Source: an uncultured Sphingomonas sp. (GTDB lineage: Bacteria; Pseudomonadota; Alphaproteobacteria; Sphingomonadales; Sphingomonadaceae). Taken from it: a DNA stretch of 64,000 bases. Where the stretch lies: the NCBI RefSeq assembly GCF_913776855.1, contig NZ_CAJYQD010000044.1:1-64000 (forward strand). Reading direction: 5' to 3'. Made by a program: the position numbers and the translations under genes. Shown piece by piece: positions 27,801-37,246 of the stretch; within the stretch, counting starts at the first letter, position 1; every line of letters starts with the position of its first letter. The notes beneath the pieces were generated by a model, which was not told the DNA's origin, did no database searches, and saw nothing but the letters and a program-made list of their open reading frames with translations.

Positions 27801-28331
27801 TCAGGAAAGATGGCGCTTGTCGAGCTTGCGCGCCAGTGTCCGGCGATGCATCCCGAGCCGACGGGCCGCTTCGGAGATGTTGAAGCCGGTATCGGCCAGC
27901 GTCTGGTGGATATGTTCCCACTCCAGCGTCTTGATCGAGGTCGGGGCGGCAGTCAGGTCGGCATCCGCATTCCCTTCGACACGGGCGAAGGCCGCTTCGA
28001 TTTCGTCGGTGTTGGCGGGCTTGGTCAGATAGTTGGTCGCGCCCAGCTTGATCGCCTCCACCGCCGTCGCGATGCTGGCGAAGCCGGTCAGCACGACGAT
28101 CCGCATCGCCGGATCGATCGCCGACAATGCGGAGACGCAGGCCAGGCCAGACGCACCGCCTAGCCGCAGGTCGACCACCGCATGGTCGGGTGCGAAATCG
28201 CGCGCCAGTTCCTCCAGCCTTTCGGGGCCGCCGGTCACCTCGACCACATAGCCGCGCCGTTCGAACGACCGGCACAGGGTGCGGGCAAAGGTGGCGTCGT
28301 CCTCGACGATCAGCAATCGGCGCTCGGTCAT
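27801..28331 (-). CDS. regA: RegA/PrrA/ActR-type redox response regulator
   Basis: A 176-residue global regulator. The receiver domain has D11-D12 and phospho-acceptor D54 (AVVDLRLGGA), then a Pro-poor linker. A Fis-type helix-turn-helix follows, NISEAARRLGMHRRTLARKL at the C-terminus, the hallmark of RegA/ActR proteins. Its start overlaps the kinase stop by 4 bp. Family members switch respiratory, nitrogen and carbon genes with quinone redox state; here it sits at the end of the quinol oxidase operon. Confidence 0.92.
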   Translation of the reverse strand: MTERRLLIVEDDATFARTLCRSFERRGYVVEVTGGPERLEELARDFAPDHAVVDLRLGGASGLACVSALSAIDPAMRIVVLTGFASIATAVEAIKLGATNYLTKPANTDEIEAAFARVEGNADADLTAAPTSIKTLEWEHIHQTLADTGFNISEAARRLGMHRRTLARKLDKRHLS

Positions 28332-29635
28332 CGCGTCTTCTCCAGCGCCAGCGAATCGATCGGCAGGATCAGCGTCGTCTCCGCCCCGCCGCCATCGCGG
28401 TTCAGCGCCTCGATCGTGCCGCCCAGCGGCCGCAGGACGTTGGTGGCGAGATAAAGGCCGAGGCCGGCACCCTGCCGCTCCTTGCTGGTATTATAGGGTT
28501 TGCCGAGCTGCGAGAGGATGCGGTCCGAAAAGCCGTTGCCGTCGTCGCGCACCGTCAGGCGCAGCATCGACCCGTCGCGCAGCGCCACCAGCGCGATATG
28601 CCGTCCACCGGCCTCGACCGCATTGTCGAGCAAATTGGTCAGCGCCTGCGCCAGCGCGCGGTCGGCGACGATCGGCACGTCCGGCCCCAGCCGATCCTCG
28701 AATGCCGCCCGGCCCGGATCGTTGCCGCGCCAGCGGGTCAGCGTGTCGGTCAGGAAGGTGCGCAGCGTAGTACGGGTCGGAGCCTCGCCGGTCACTTCGC
28801 CCGCGGCGAACAGGATGCCCGACACGATTTCCTTGCAGCGCATGACCTCGGCCCGCATGTCGTCGACCTCCGCTACGAAGCGCGGATCGCGGCGGATGGC
28901 CGGCTCGTTCTTCCAGTCGCCGAGCAGCACCGCGATCGACGACAGCGGCGTGCCCAGTTCATGCGCGGCGCCGCTGGCGAGCAGGCCCATGCGGACGATA
29001 TGCTCCTCCTCGACCGCGCGCTGGTGGAGGCGGGCGACTTTCGTATCGCGGTCGCGCAGGTTGGCGGCAATCCGCGTGACGAAGGCAACCAGCAACGTCG
29101 CGGCCAGCACGAAGTTGATCCAGTTGCCGATCAGATAGGCCTCCGACAGGCTGCTGGCATAGGCCGGCGGCAGGTCGAGCGGGCGGTGGAACGGCCCCAG
29201 CAACGCGAACGCCCCACTGGTGATCGCTACCAGCGCCCAGCTCGACCAGACCTTCAACAGGATCGCGCCGATCACGACCTGCAACAGATAGAGCGAGACG
29301 AACGGATTGCGCGCGCCGCCCGACAAGTAGAGCTGCGCGGTCAATGCCGCGACGTCGAGGACCAGCGCGGCGAACAGCGGCAGGTTGGTGTCGCTCCACC
29401 GCGATCGACGGGCAAGGGTGACGAGGTTGAGCAGCACCAGCCCCGCCAGCACGCTCGCCATCGGGACCAGCGGCAGACGGATGCCGAGCAGCCCGTCGAC
29501 CACGAGGATCGTCCCCAACTGCCCCCCGACCGCCAGCCAGCGCAGCTGCACCAGCAACAGCATGTTGCGACCGACTCCCTCGGCCGCGGGCGGCTGCGGA
29601 GTCGGGGCGGGGGCGGCGGGTTGCATCGGGCGCAT
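28328..29635 (-). CDS. regB: RegB/PrrB/ActS-type redox sensor kinase
   Basis: A 435-residue membrane kinase. About six hydrophobic segments lie in the first 200 residues, with the quinone-binding signature GGARNPF at 106-112. The phospho-acceptor is H225 in AHELGTPLSS. The redox-active cysteine position of RegB is kept (C267 in MRCKEIVSGIL). A HATPase domain follows (DDGNGFSDRI, GAGLGLYLA). All three RegB hallmarks being present makes the assignment firm. It begins one base after the SURF1 stop. Confidence 0.93.
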   Translation of the reverse strand: MRPMQPAAPAPTPQPPAAEGVGRNMLLLVQLRWLAVGGQLGTILVVDGLLGIRLPLVPMASVLAGLVLLNLVTLARRSRWSDTNLPLFAALVLDVAALTAQLYLSGGARNPFVSLYLLQVVIGAILLKVWSSWALVAITSGAFALLGPFHRPLDLPPAYASSLSEAYLIGNWINFVLAATLLVAFVTRIAANLRDRDTKVARLHQRAVEEEHIVRMGLLASGAAHELGTPLSSIAVLLGDWKNEPAIRRDPRFVAEVDDMRAEVMRCKEIVSGILFAAGEVTGEAPTRTTLRTFLTDTLTRWRGNDPGRAAFEDRLGPDVPIVADRALAQALTNLLDNAVEAGGRHIALVALRDGSMLRLTVRDDGNGFSDRILSQLGKPYNTSKERQGAGLGLYLATNVLRPLGGTIEALNRDGGGAETTLILPIDSLALEKTR

Positions 29636-29636
29636 G

Positions 29637-30350
29637 TTACGCCCGTGGTTCGCGTCGTGCGACCCACCATGTCATGCCGCCCAGCAGCAGCGCGAGGCCG
29701 AACCACGTCAGCGCATAGACGAGGTGGTTGTTGCGAAACGTGACGACGGTCAGCCCGCCGCGTGGCCATTCGACCTTGGGGTCGGCGACCGCATCGATGA
29801 AATAGGGGGCGACGTTGCCCAGTCCGCGCCTGGCCGCGATCGCCGCGACATCACGCGAATACCAGCGGTCTTCGGCAGGCACGTTGCTGCGCAGGAAGCC
29901 GCCGCCGGGTTCGGTGATCCGCAACAGCCCGCGCACCGTCACGGTGCCGGTGGGCGGAGCTACCTTGCCACGCTTGTCAGCCGGCACGAACCCGCGATTG
30001 ACGAGGAGCGTGAAGCGCCCGGTGTCGAGCGGGGTCAGGACCCAGAAACCGCCGCCCAGTGCGGTCGCGGCCTGCGTATAGGTATCGGCTTGTCGGCGGT
30101 AGCGCCCGGTGGCGACGACGGGACGATAGGCGTCGTCCTGCGCGATCGCGCCCCAGCGCGAAGGCGGTGGGGCGGGGACGGGCGGGGAGCGCAGCATCGC
30201 TTCGGTGCGCTGGATCAGGTCCAGTTTCCACACCCGCCGCTGCAACTGCCACACGCCCAGCCCGATCAGGCCGGCGATGACGCATCCGATCAGGGTCCCG
30301 ATCAGGATGCGTCGGATCGGCCGGCCCGCCATCGACCGGGCCTGGGTCAC
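29637..30350 (-). CDS. SURF1 family oxidase assembly protein
   Basis: A 237-residue membrane protein aiding haem insertion or assembly of haem-copper oxidases. The N-terminal helix (ILIGTLIGCVIAGLIGLGVWQLQRR) has the family WQLxR motif. A periplasmic domain and a C-terminal helix (LVYALTWFGLALLLGGMTWW) follow. GTG at 30350 is chosen because GTGA overlaps the cyoD stop; ATG 30332 is the alternative. Its place between cyoD and regB shows it serves this quinol oxidase. Confidence 0.9.
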   Translation of the reverse strand: MTQARSMAGRPIRRILIGTLIGCVIAGLIGLGVWQLQRRVWKLDLIQRTEAMLRSPPVPAPPPSRWGAIAQDDAYRPVVATGRYRRQADTYTQAATALGGGFWVLTPLDTGRFTLLVNRGFVPADKRGKVAPPTGTVTVRGLLRITEPGGGFLRSNVPAEDRWYSRDVAAIAARRGLGNVAPYFIDAVADPKVEWPRGGLTVVTFRNNHLVYALTWFGLALLLGGMTWWVARREPRA

Positions 30351-30751
30351 ATCGCGCTCATGTCCCCGGACATCTGGGGCATCATGTTCACGTTCATATG
30401 GTACATGACCCACAGCGACCCGGCGATGGTGATCCCGACCAGCACGACCGTGAAGATCAGCGCCATCAGCGTCCAGCCATTCTCAGACTTGGTGTTCATG
30501 TGCAGGAAGTAGATCATGTGGACGATGATCTGCACGACAGCGCAGATCATCACGATGGCAGCGGTGATCCGCGCATCGGCGATCGCCCCCGACATCACCA
30601 GCCCGAACGGGATGGCGGTCAGCAGGACCGACAGCAGAAAGCCGATGATATATTCCTTGCGCGACCCATGCGCAGGGGCGTCGCCGTGACCGCCATGGCC
30701 GTGGTGGCCATGATCGTGACCATGCGCGTCGTGATGGGCGTGGCCGGCCAT
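30347..30751 (-). CDS. cyoD: Cytochrome bo3 ubiquinol oxidase subunit IV, with His-rich N-terminus
   Basis: A 134-residue subunit with three membrane helices (YIIGFLLSVLLTAIPFGLVM; AAIVMICAVVQIIVHMIYFLHM; TLMALIFTVVLVGITIAGSLWVMYHM). The first 30 residues contain 11 histidines, far more than in E. coli CyoD as I recall it, suggesting metal binding (inference). It shares one base with the cyoC stop. Confidence 0.93.
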   Translation of the reverse strand: MAGHAHHDAHGHDHGHHGHGGHGDAPAHGSRKEYIIGFLLSVLLTAIPFGLVMSGAIADARITAAIVMICAVVQIIVHMIYFLHMNTKSENGWTLMALIFTVVLVGITIAGSLWVMYHMNVNMMPQMSGDMSAM

Positions 30752-31380
30752 TAGAGGACTCCCAGCAGATATACGAAGGTGAAGACGCCGATCCAGATGA
30801 CGTCGAGGAAGTGCCAGAACAGCGACAGGCACATCAGCCGGCGCATATTGGCGGCACCGAGGCCGTATTTCGCGACCTGCACCATCAGCGTGACCAGCCA
30901 CACCGACCCGAAGGTGACGTGCAGCCCGTGGGTGCCGACCAGCGTGAAGAAGCTGGACAGGAACGCGCTGCGCTGCGGTCCGGCGCCTTCGTGAATCAGG
31001 TGACTGAACTCGTAGAGTTCGATGCCGAGGAAGCACAGGCCGAACACGCCGGTGATGGCGAGCCAGCGCAGCGTCGCGCCCTTCTTGCCCTGTTCGGCGG
31101 CGATCATCGCAAAGCCGTAGGTGATCGACGAGAACAGCAGCATCGCGGTATTGAGCGCGACCAGCGGCAGGTCGAACAGTTCCTTGGCATCCGGGCCACC
31201 CGCGGTGCTGCCCGAATAGACGCCATAGGCGGCGAAGAGCATGGCAAAGATGAGGCAATCGCTCATCAGGTAGAGCCAGAAGCCCAGCATGGTGCTGGAC
31301 CCGGCTTCATGCTCATGCTCCTCCGCCAGGTGATAGGCGCGTTCCGATGCGCCTGCGGGGATTTGTACCGACGAACCCAT
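30751..31380 (-). CDS. cyoC: Cytochrome bo3 ubiquinol oxidase subunit III
   Basis: A 209-residue five-helix subunit of the haem-copper oxidase. The family motifs GFWLYLMSDCLIFAMLFAAYGVY and GTHGLHVTFGSVW are present, and the end WHFLDVIWIGVFTFVYLLG matches CyoC. The TAATG junction with cyoD means translation is coupled. Confidence 0.95.
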   Translation of the reverse strand: MGSSVQIPAGASERAYHLAEEHEHEAGSSTMLGFWLYLMSDCLIFAMLFAAYGVYSGSTAGGPDAKELFDLPLVALNTAMLLFSSITYGFAMIAAEQGKKGATLRWLAITGVFGLCFLGIELYEFSHLIHEGAGPQRSAFLSSFFTLVGTHGLHVTFGSVWLVTLMVQVAKYGLGAANMRRLMCLSLFWHFLDVIWIGVFTFVYLLGVL

Positions 31381-31382
31381 GC

Positions 31383-33383
31383 TTATGCCCCCGCGGCCTG
31401 GAGGTCGGCAGTCCGCTGCCGCTCCGTCTCGATGACTTCCTCGACCGGAATGTGGAAGTCGCGGTTGTAGTTGAAGGTGTGGAAGATCGCGACGCCGATC
31501 ACTGCGACGAACGACAGTGCCGCCAGCCACCAGATGTACCAGACCATCGCCAGACCGAAGACGGTCGACAGGCCGGCCAGCACGATCCCTGCCCAGGTGT
31601 TGCTCGGCATGTGGATGGCGGTGAAGCCTTCCTTCGGACGCGCATACTTGTGGCTCTTCATGTCGTACCACGCGTCCATGTCGTGGACGACGGGCGTGAA
31701 CGCGAAGTTATAGTCCGGCGGCGGCGACGAGGTTGCCCATTCGAGGCTGCGACCGCCCCACGGATCGCCGGTGAAGTCGCGCAGCTTGTCGCGGTTCATG
31801 ATGCTGACGGCGATCTGCACCAGGAAGGCGGCGATGCCGACCGCGATGATCGCGGCGCCGACGGCGGCGATGACGAACCAGATCTGGAGCGACGGATCGT
31901 CGAAGTGGCGCAGGCGACGGGTGATGCCCATCAGTCCCAGCACATAGAGCGGGGTGAAGGCGACCCAGAAGCCGACGAACCAGCACCAGAAGCTGACCAG
32001 ACCCCACTTCTTGTCCAGCTTGAAGCCGAACGCCTTCGGGAACCAGTAGTTGATGCCCGCGAACATCCCGAACACCACGCCGCCAATGATGACGTTGTGA
32101 AAGTGGGCGACGAGGAACAGCGAGTTGTGCAGCACGAAGTCGGCAGGCGGCACCGCAAGAAGCACGCCGGTCATGCCGCCGACCGTGAAGGTCAGCATGA
32201 ACGCGATCGCCCACATCATCGGCAGTTCGTAGCGGATGCGGCCGCGATACATGGTGAACAGCCAGTTGAAAATCTTCGCGCCCGTCGGGATCGAGATGAT
32301 CATCGTCGTGATGCCGAAGAACGAGTTGACGCTCGCGCCCGACCCCATGGTGAAGAAGTGGTGCAGCCACACCAGGTACGACAGGATGGTGATGACCAGC
32401 AGCGCGTAGACCATCGACGTATAGCCGAACAGCCGCTTGCCCGAGAAGGTCGACACGATTTCCGAGAACACGCCGAACGCCGGCAGGATCAGGATGTAGA
32501 CTTCCGGGTGGCCCCAGATCCAGATCATGTTCACGTACATCATCGGGTTGCCGCCGAGCGTGTTCGTGAAGAAGTTGGTGCCGACATAGCGGTCGAGCGA
32601 CAGCAGCGCGAGGACGGCCGTCAGCACCGGGAAGGCGGCGACGATCAGGATGTTGGTCACCAGCGCCGACCAGGTGAAGATCGGCATCTTCATCAGGCCC
32701 ATGCCCGGCGCGCGCATCTTGACGATGGTCGCGATCAGGTTGACGCCCGACAACAATGTCCCGACGCCCGCAAGCTGCAATGCCCAGATATAATAGTCGA
32801 CGCCCACGTCGGGTGAGTAATCCAGCCCCGACAGCGGCGCGAACGCCAGCCAGCCGGTACGCGCGAATTCGCCCACGAACAGGCTGGCCATGACGATCAC
32901 GACGCCCGACGCGGTCATCCAGAAGCTGAAATTGTTCAGGAACGGGAAGGACACGTCGCGCGCGCCGATCTGCAGCGGCACGATGAAGTTCATCAGGCCC
33001 GTGACCAGCGGCATCGCCACGAAGAAGATCATGATGACGCCGTGGGCGGTGAACACCTGGTCATAGTGATGGGCGTTCAGGAACCCTTCGTTCTGGCCGA
33101 AGGCGATCGCCTGCTGGCTGCGCATCATCACCGCGTCGGCAAAGCCGCGCAGCAGCATGACGATGCCGAGGATCATGTACATGATCCCGATCCGCTTGTG
33201 GTCGACCGTGGTGAACCACTCCTTCCAGAGATAGCCCCACAGTTTGAAATAGGTCAGCGCCGCCAGCACCGCCGCGCCGCCGATGGCGACCGCGATGAAT
33301 GTCATGACGATGATCGGTTCGTGGATCGGGAAGCTCTCGAGCGTCAGGCGCCCGAAGATCAGCTTTGTAAGGGTATCGGACAT
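31383..33383 (-). CDS. cyoB: Cytochrome bo3 ubiquinol oxidase subunit I
   Basis: Catalytic subunit of 666 residues that reduces O2 at the haem-copper centre. Haem and copper ligands are visible in [18 protein letters not shown] (with the cross-linked Tyr), WLHHFFTMG and VAHFHNV. The quinol-site residues known in E. coli (R71, D75, H98, Q101) are kept in [12 protein letters not shown] and [12 protein letters not shown], and the D-channel Asp in [14 protein letters not shown] 33383 is preferred to TTG 33401. Confidence 0.97.
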   Translation of the reverse strand: MSDTLTKLIFGRLTLESFPIHEPIIVMTFIAVAIGGAAVLAALTYFKLWGYLWKEWFTTVDHKRIGIMYMILGIVMLLRGFADAVMMRSQQAIAFGQNEGFLNAHHYDQVFTAHGVIMIFFVAMPLVTGLMNFIVPLQIGARDVSFPFLNNFSFWMTASGVVIVMASLFVGEFARTGWLAFAPLSGLDYSPDVGVDYYIWALQLAGVGTLLSGVNLIATIVKMRAPGMGLMKMPIFTWSALVTNILIVAAFPVLTAVLALLSLDRYVGTNFFTNTLGGNPMMYVNMIWIWGHPEVYILILPAFGVFSEIVSTFSGKRLFGYTSMVYALLVITILSYLVWLHHFFTMGSGASVNSFFGITTMIISIPTGAKIFNWLFTMYRGRIRYELPMMWAIAFMLTFTVGGMTGVLLAVPPADFVLHNSLFLVAHFHNVIIGGVVFGMFAGINYWFPKAFGFKLDKKWGLVSFWCWFVGFWVAFTPLYVLGLMGITRRLRHFDDPSLQIWFVIAAVGAAIIAVGIAAFLVQIAVSIMNRDKLRDFTGDPWGGRSLEWATSSPPPDYNFAFTPVVHDMDAWYDMKSHKYARPKEGFTAIHMPSNTWAGIVLAGLSTVFGLAMVWYIWWLAALSFVAVIGVAIFHTFNYNRDFHIPVEEVIETERQRTADLQAAGA

Positions 33384-33393
33384 GATCTCGTTC

Positions 33394-34539
33394 TCAGCCA
33401 AGTGCCGGAGCGGTGCGGCCCGGAATCGCGGGCGGCGCGATGCGGGTCATGTTACGGTTGGCGTCGCTGCCCGGATCGGCGGCGCCGGGGGCGGCGGACG
33501 ACCCTTGCGGCGCATCGCCGCTGCTGTGCGGGCTGACGCCATATTCGGAGGGTGCCTTTTCGAGTGCACCCTTGGTACGCTCCCCCTCGGGCAGCCGGCT
33601 GTTGACCGCCGAACCATGGCCGCCATGGCCCATGCTCTCGGTCATGCACGGCGTGCCGGGCTTGACGCACATCTGCACGATGCGGGTGAACAGGCCCTGT
33701 TCGACCCCCGAAAAGCCCATCGGCGGCACCTTCTCGCTGGGCTTTTCCAGTTGGAGATAGCGTGCGGTATCCAGCCGGTTCGGCATCGCCTTCACGCCCG
33801 CGACGAACTTGTCGAAGCCGGCGGCATCGGTGCTGGTCGTCTTGAAGTTCATGTAGGAGAAGCCGGCACCGCTATAATGCGCCGACATGCCCTCGAACGT
33901 GCCGGGCTTGTTCAGCACGGCGTGCAGCTTCGTCTCCATGCCCGGCATCGTGTAGATCATGCCGGCCATCGCGGGCACGTAGAAGGTGTTCATCACCGAG
34001 GACGACGACAGGCGGAACCGCACCTGGCGATCGACCGGGACCACCAGCCGATTAACCGTGGCGATGCCCTGTTCGGGATAGATGAACAGCCACTTCCAGT
34101 CGAGCGAGACGACCTGGATTTCCAGCGGCTTCTGGTTCTCCGGCACCGGCTTGCCCGACGAAATCTGCCCGATCGGGCGATAGGGGTCGAGCAGGTGGGT
34201 GCTGATCCAGGTCAGCGCGCCCAATGCGATGACGATCAGCAGCGGGCCGGACCAGATGACCAGTTCGAGCGCGGTCGAATGGTCCCAGTTCGGCTTGTAC
34301 GTCGCCTTTTCATTGGTCGCGCGGTATTTCCACGCGAACCAGACGGTCAGCGCCATGACCGGAATAATGATGAGCAACATCAGGCCGACCGAGATCATCA
34401 GGACGTCGCCCTGTTGGCGCGCGACGTCGCCGGCGGGATTGAGCACGACCAGGTCGCATCCACCGAGCAGCGGCAATGCCGCGAGCGGAAGGAGCGAACG
34501 CAGTGGCCGGTGCCACGGGAGCGAGCGGGGCAGGATCAT
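33394..34539 (-). CDS. cyoA: Cytochrome bo3 ubiquinol oxidase subunit II, long C-terminal tail
   Basis: A 381-residue subunit. The lipoprotein signal ends LPLLGGC (Cys28), followed by two membrane helices and a cupredoxin domain. The CuA cysteine/histidine ligands are absent ([12 protein letters not shown] in their place), confirming a quinol rather than cytochrome c oxidase. About 80 residues after the usual end are Gly/Pro/Ala-rich and low-complexity ([10 protein letters not shown] ... [10 protein letters not shown]). First gene of the likely cyoABCD-SURF1-regBA operon. Confidence 0.95.
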   Translation of the reverse strand: MILPRSLPWHRPLRSLLPLAALPLLGGCDLVVLNPAGDVARQQGDVLMISVGLMLLIIIPVMALTVWFAWKYRATNEKATYKPNWDHSTALELVIWSGPLLIVIALGALTWISTHLLDPYRPIGQISSGKPVPENQKPLEIQVVSLDWKWLFIYPEQGIATVNRLVVPVDRQVRFRLSSSSVMNTFYVPAMAGMIYTMPGMETKLHAVLNKPGTFEGMSAHYSGAGFSYMNFKTTSTDAAGFDKFVAGVKAMPNRLDTARYLQLEKPSEKVPPMGFSGVEQGLFTRIVQMCVKPGTPCMTESMGHGGHGSAVNSRLPEGERTKGALEKAPSEYGVSPHSSGDAPQGSSAAPGAADPGSDANRNMTRIAPPAIPGRTAPALG

Positions 34540-34564
34540 GAGCGCGACCTATGCCGTGCGATGC

Positions 34565-34616
34565 TGCACTGCGATAGGACATTTTGTCCTATCCCCGCGT
34601 TTGGTGCATTGCGATA
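34565..34616. promoter_or_regulatory. Candidate regulatory sites between cyoA and the MFS gene
   Basis: Perfect inverted repeat GATAGGACA ttt TGTCCTATC at 34573-34593. It is flanked by a near-identical direct repeat, TGCACTGCGATA at 34565-34576 and TGCATTGCGATA at 34605-34616, spaced 40 bp (about four helix turns). All lie in the 131 bp between divergent genes, so they may control oxidase expression. Possible binders include RegA or an O2-responsive regulator. Confidence 0.55.
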
Positions 34617-34670
34617 ACGGGCGCATAGTCTGCCTATCTGCGCGTGCAGCGCACCATATCTGGAGTCCCT

Positions 34671-35999
34671 ATGGCCGAGGCCTTCGTTCATTCCGGCGAG
34701 CTTGAGGGGGATGCCCGAGTCGTCAATTCCTCGGACGAGGTGAACGTCCAGTCCGAAGAGATCGCCATCGGCGTCATCATCGGGCGTACGTCGGAGTTCT
34801 TCGACTTCTTCGTGTATGCGATCGCATCGGTGATCGTGTTCCCGCAGCTGATGTTCCCCTATGTCGACCGGCTGACGGGTACGCTCTATTCGTTCGCGCT
34901 GTTCCCGCTGGCGTTCTTTGCGCGTCCGCTGGGTACGCTGCTGTTCATGTGGATCGACCGTCGCCATGGGCGCGGCACGAAGCTGACCATCGCGCTGTTC
35001 CTGCTTGGCACCGCGACCGTGGCGATGGGCTTCCTGCCCGGCTATGCACAGGTCGGCGCGTGGTCGGCGATCCTGCTGGCGGCGCTGCGCATCCTGCAGG
35101 GGATCGCGCTGGGCGGTGCCTGGGACGGCCTCGCCTCGCTGCTGGCGCTCAACGTGCCGCAGGACCGGCGCGGGTGGTATGCGATGATCCCGCAGCTGGG
35201 CGCGCCGCTGGGCCTGATGGTCGCCAGCGCGCTGTTCGCTTTCTTCACCGCCTATATGAGTGCCGAGGATTTCATCAGCTGGGGCTGGCGCTATCCGTTC
35301 TTCGTCGCGTTCGCGCTGAACGTCGTGGCGCTGTTCGCGCGGCTGCGCATCGTCGTGACGCCGGAATATACCGCGCTGTTCGAGAATCGCGAGCTGAAGG
35401 CGTCGGCGGTGATGCCGACCGTCAAGCGCGAATGGAAGACGATCGCGATCGGCGCGCTGGTGCCGCTGGCCAGCTTCGCACTGTTCCACATGGTCACCGT
35501 GTTCCCGCTGTCGTGGATCCTGCTCAAGACCGAGCAGCCGATCGAACGCTTCCTGTGGATCGAAACCGCCTGCGCGATCTTCTTTATCTTCGCGATCGTC
35601 ATCTCGGGCGTGCTGGCCGACCATGTCGGGCGGCGCACGCTGCTGGGGATCGGCGCGATCGCCATCGCACTGTTCTCTGGCCTGGCGCCGCTGCTGCTGA
35701 ACGGCGGGGATGCGGGCGAAATCGCGTTCATGATCACCGGCTTCATCCTGCTCGGCCTGTCGTTCGGCCAGTCGTCGGGGACGGTGGCGTCGAACTTCGC
35801 CAAGGATTCGCGCTATACCGGCGCGGCGCTGACGTCGGACCTCGCATGGTTGTTCGGCGCGGGGTTCGCGCCGTTCGTGGCGCTGGCGCTGGCCGACAAG
35901 CTGGGGCTGATCGCGTCGGGCCTGTATCTGTTGTCGGGTGCGGTCGGGACGCTGGCGGCATTGGCGCTGAACAAGGAACTGGCACGCCGGCTCGATTGA
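34671..35999 (+). CDS. MFS transporter, metabolite:H+ symporter-like
   Basis: A 442-residue, 12-helix transporter. The N-terminus is hydrophilic (about 35 residues). EIAIGVIIGRTSEFFDFFVYAIASVIVFPQ resembles helix 1 of the MHS subfamily. The loop 2-3 region (FARPLGTLLFMWIDRRHGRGTKLT) holds the MFS signature. Good GGAG site before ATG 34671. It is divergent from cyoA, and its stop overlaps the TTG of the protease gene. Substrate unknown. Confidence 0.85.
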   Translation: MAEAFVHSGELEGDARVVNSSDEVNVQSEEIAIGVIIGRTSEFFDFFVYAIASVIVFPQLMFPYVDRLTGTLYSFALFPLAFFARPLGTLLFMWIDRRHGRGTKLTIALFLLGTATVAMGFLPGYAQVGAWSAILLAALRILQGIALGGAWDGLASLLALNVPQDRRGWYAMIPQLGAPLGLMVASALFAFFTAYMSAEDFISWGWRYPFFVAFALNVVALFARLRIVVTPEYTALFENRELKASAVMPTVKREWKTIAIGALVPLASFALFHMVTVFPLSWILLKTEQPIERFLWIETACAIFFIFAIVISGVLADHVGRRTLLGIGAIAIALFSGLAPLLLNGGDAGEIAFMITGFILLGLSFGQSSGTVASNFAKDSRYTGAALTSDLAWLFGAGFAPFVALALADKLGLIASGLYLLSGAVGTLAALALNKELARRLD

Positions 36000-37246
36000 G
36001 CTTGTTCGTGCTGCGATACTGGGCGGCGGCGCTTGCGCTGGCGGTGGGAAGTCCCGCCGCCGCGCAGGACGCCGCCGTCGTCGTTTCCGCCGATACCGCG
36101 CTGGCGCAGGACGCTGCCGAGGTAGCACGCATCCGCGGCATCGACCCGGCCGAGGCGCTGGTCCTGTTGCGCAAGCAGGCGGCGAGCGTCGCCGCGACCG
36201 AATGGATCGAGGGGGAATATCGCGACCGGCTGGCGGGGACCGTGATCGAACGGGACGGTGCGGTCATCGTGCTGCTGACCGGCAAGCGCGCGGTGCCCGA
36301 CGGGCAGGTGACGATCGACGGTCTCTCCATCCCGATCCGTTTCCGCACCGGGGCGACCGCGACCCGCGCGGAGATGCTGGCAGCGATCACCGCGCATCAG
36401 GCGGCAATCCGGGCGATGGTCCAGCGTCCGCCGGCCATGGGAATCGACGCCCGGAACGGCGAATTGCTCGTCCTGATCGGCGCGGCGGATGCGGCGGGAG
36501 ATGTCGCGGCGCTCAAGCGGCAGATCGTGTCGCTGACCGGTGTACCGGTTCGCATCGCGACCAGCGGCCGCCCCGAACTCGACCTGGCGGGGGAGGTTGT
36601 CGGCGGATCGCGGTTGATCGGTCCCGACCCGGCGAGCGGCCGGCGTTTCTATTGCACGACCGGCTTCGTCGTGACCAACGGCATGCAGAACGGCATCGTC
36701 ACCGCCGCCCATTGCCCCGATACGTTGGAGCATGTCGCGAAGGACGGGACGCGCAAGCCGCTGACCTTTATCGAGCAGTGGGGCTGGGGCTTCCACGATG
36801 TGCAGGTCAATGCCAGCCCCGAAGCCGTCCAGCCGCTGTTCTTCTCAGACGCGGCGCGCACCGTGCTGCGCCCGGTCGACGGGCAGCGCAGCCGGGCCGG
36901 CACGCGGGTCGGCGACATCGTGTGCCACCGGGGCGAACATAGCGGCTATAGCTGTGCCGACGTCGAGATGGTCGACTTCGCGCCATCGGGCGACCTGTGC
37001 GGCGGGCCGTGCCTGCCGACCTGGGTGGCGGTCGCGGGGCCGGGGTGCAAGGGCGGCGACAGCGGCGGGCCGGTGTTCGTCGGCACCACCGCCATCGGAT
37101 TGTTGAAAGGCGCGAGCTATCGTCCCGACGGGACGTGCGTGTTCTATTACTATATGTCACTCGACTATTTGCCCGATGGCTGGCGGCTGGTCCGTACGCC
37201 GGGCGCCTTCACATTGCCGGGGGCGCTTCCCAACTCTCCCCGATGA
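35996..37246 (+). CDS. Exported trypsin-like (S1) serine protease
   Basis: A 416-residue secreted protein. The signal peptide ends near GSPAAAQ, followed by a propeptide-like region of about 190 residues. The S1 domain carries H239 in VTAAHCPD, D268 in WGFHDVQV and S356 in GCKGGDSGGP, with several cysteines for disulfides. Start is uncertain: TTG 35996 overlaps the transporter stop, while TTG 36002 and GTG 36008 also give signal peptides. The next gene overlaps its stop (ATGA). Confidence 0.85.
   Translation: MSLFVLRYWAAALALAVGSPAAAQDAAVVVSADTALAQDAAEVARIRGIDPAEALVLLRKQAASVAATEWIEGEYRDRLAGTVIERDGAVIVLLTGKRAVPDGQVTIDGLSIPIRFRTGATATRAEMLAAITAHQAAIRAMVQRPPAMGIDARNGELLVLIGAADAAGDVAALKRQIVSLTGVPVRIATSGRPELDLAGEVVGGSRLIGPDPASGRRFYCTTGFVVTNGMQNGIVTAAHCPDTLEHVAKDGTRKPLTFIEQWGWGFHDVQVNASPEAVQPLFFSDAARTVLRPVDGQRSRAGTRVGDIVCHRGEHSGYSCADVEMVDFAPSGDLCGGPCLPTWVAVAGPGCKGGDSGGPVFVGTTAIGLLKGASYRPDGTCVFYYYMSLDYLPDGWRLVRTPGAFTLPGALPNSPR

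Noticed and set aside
31347..32816. 489-codon plus-strand frame over cyoB
   Set aside because: Arg/Asp/His-rich noise product opposite a certain gene.
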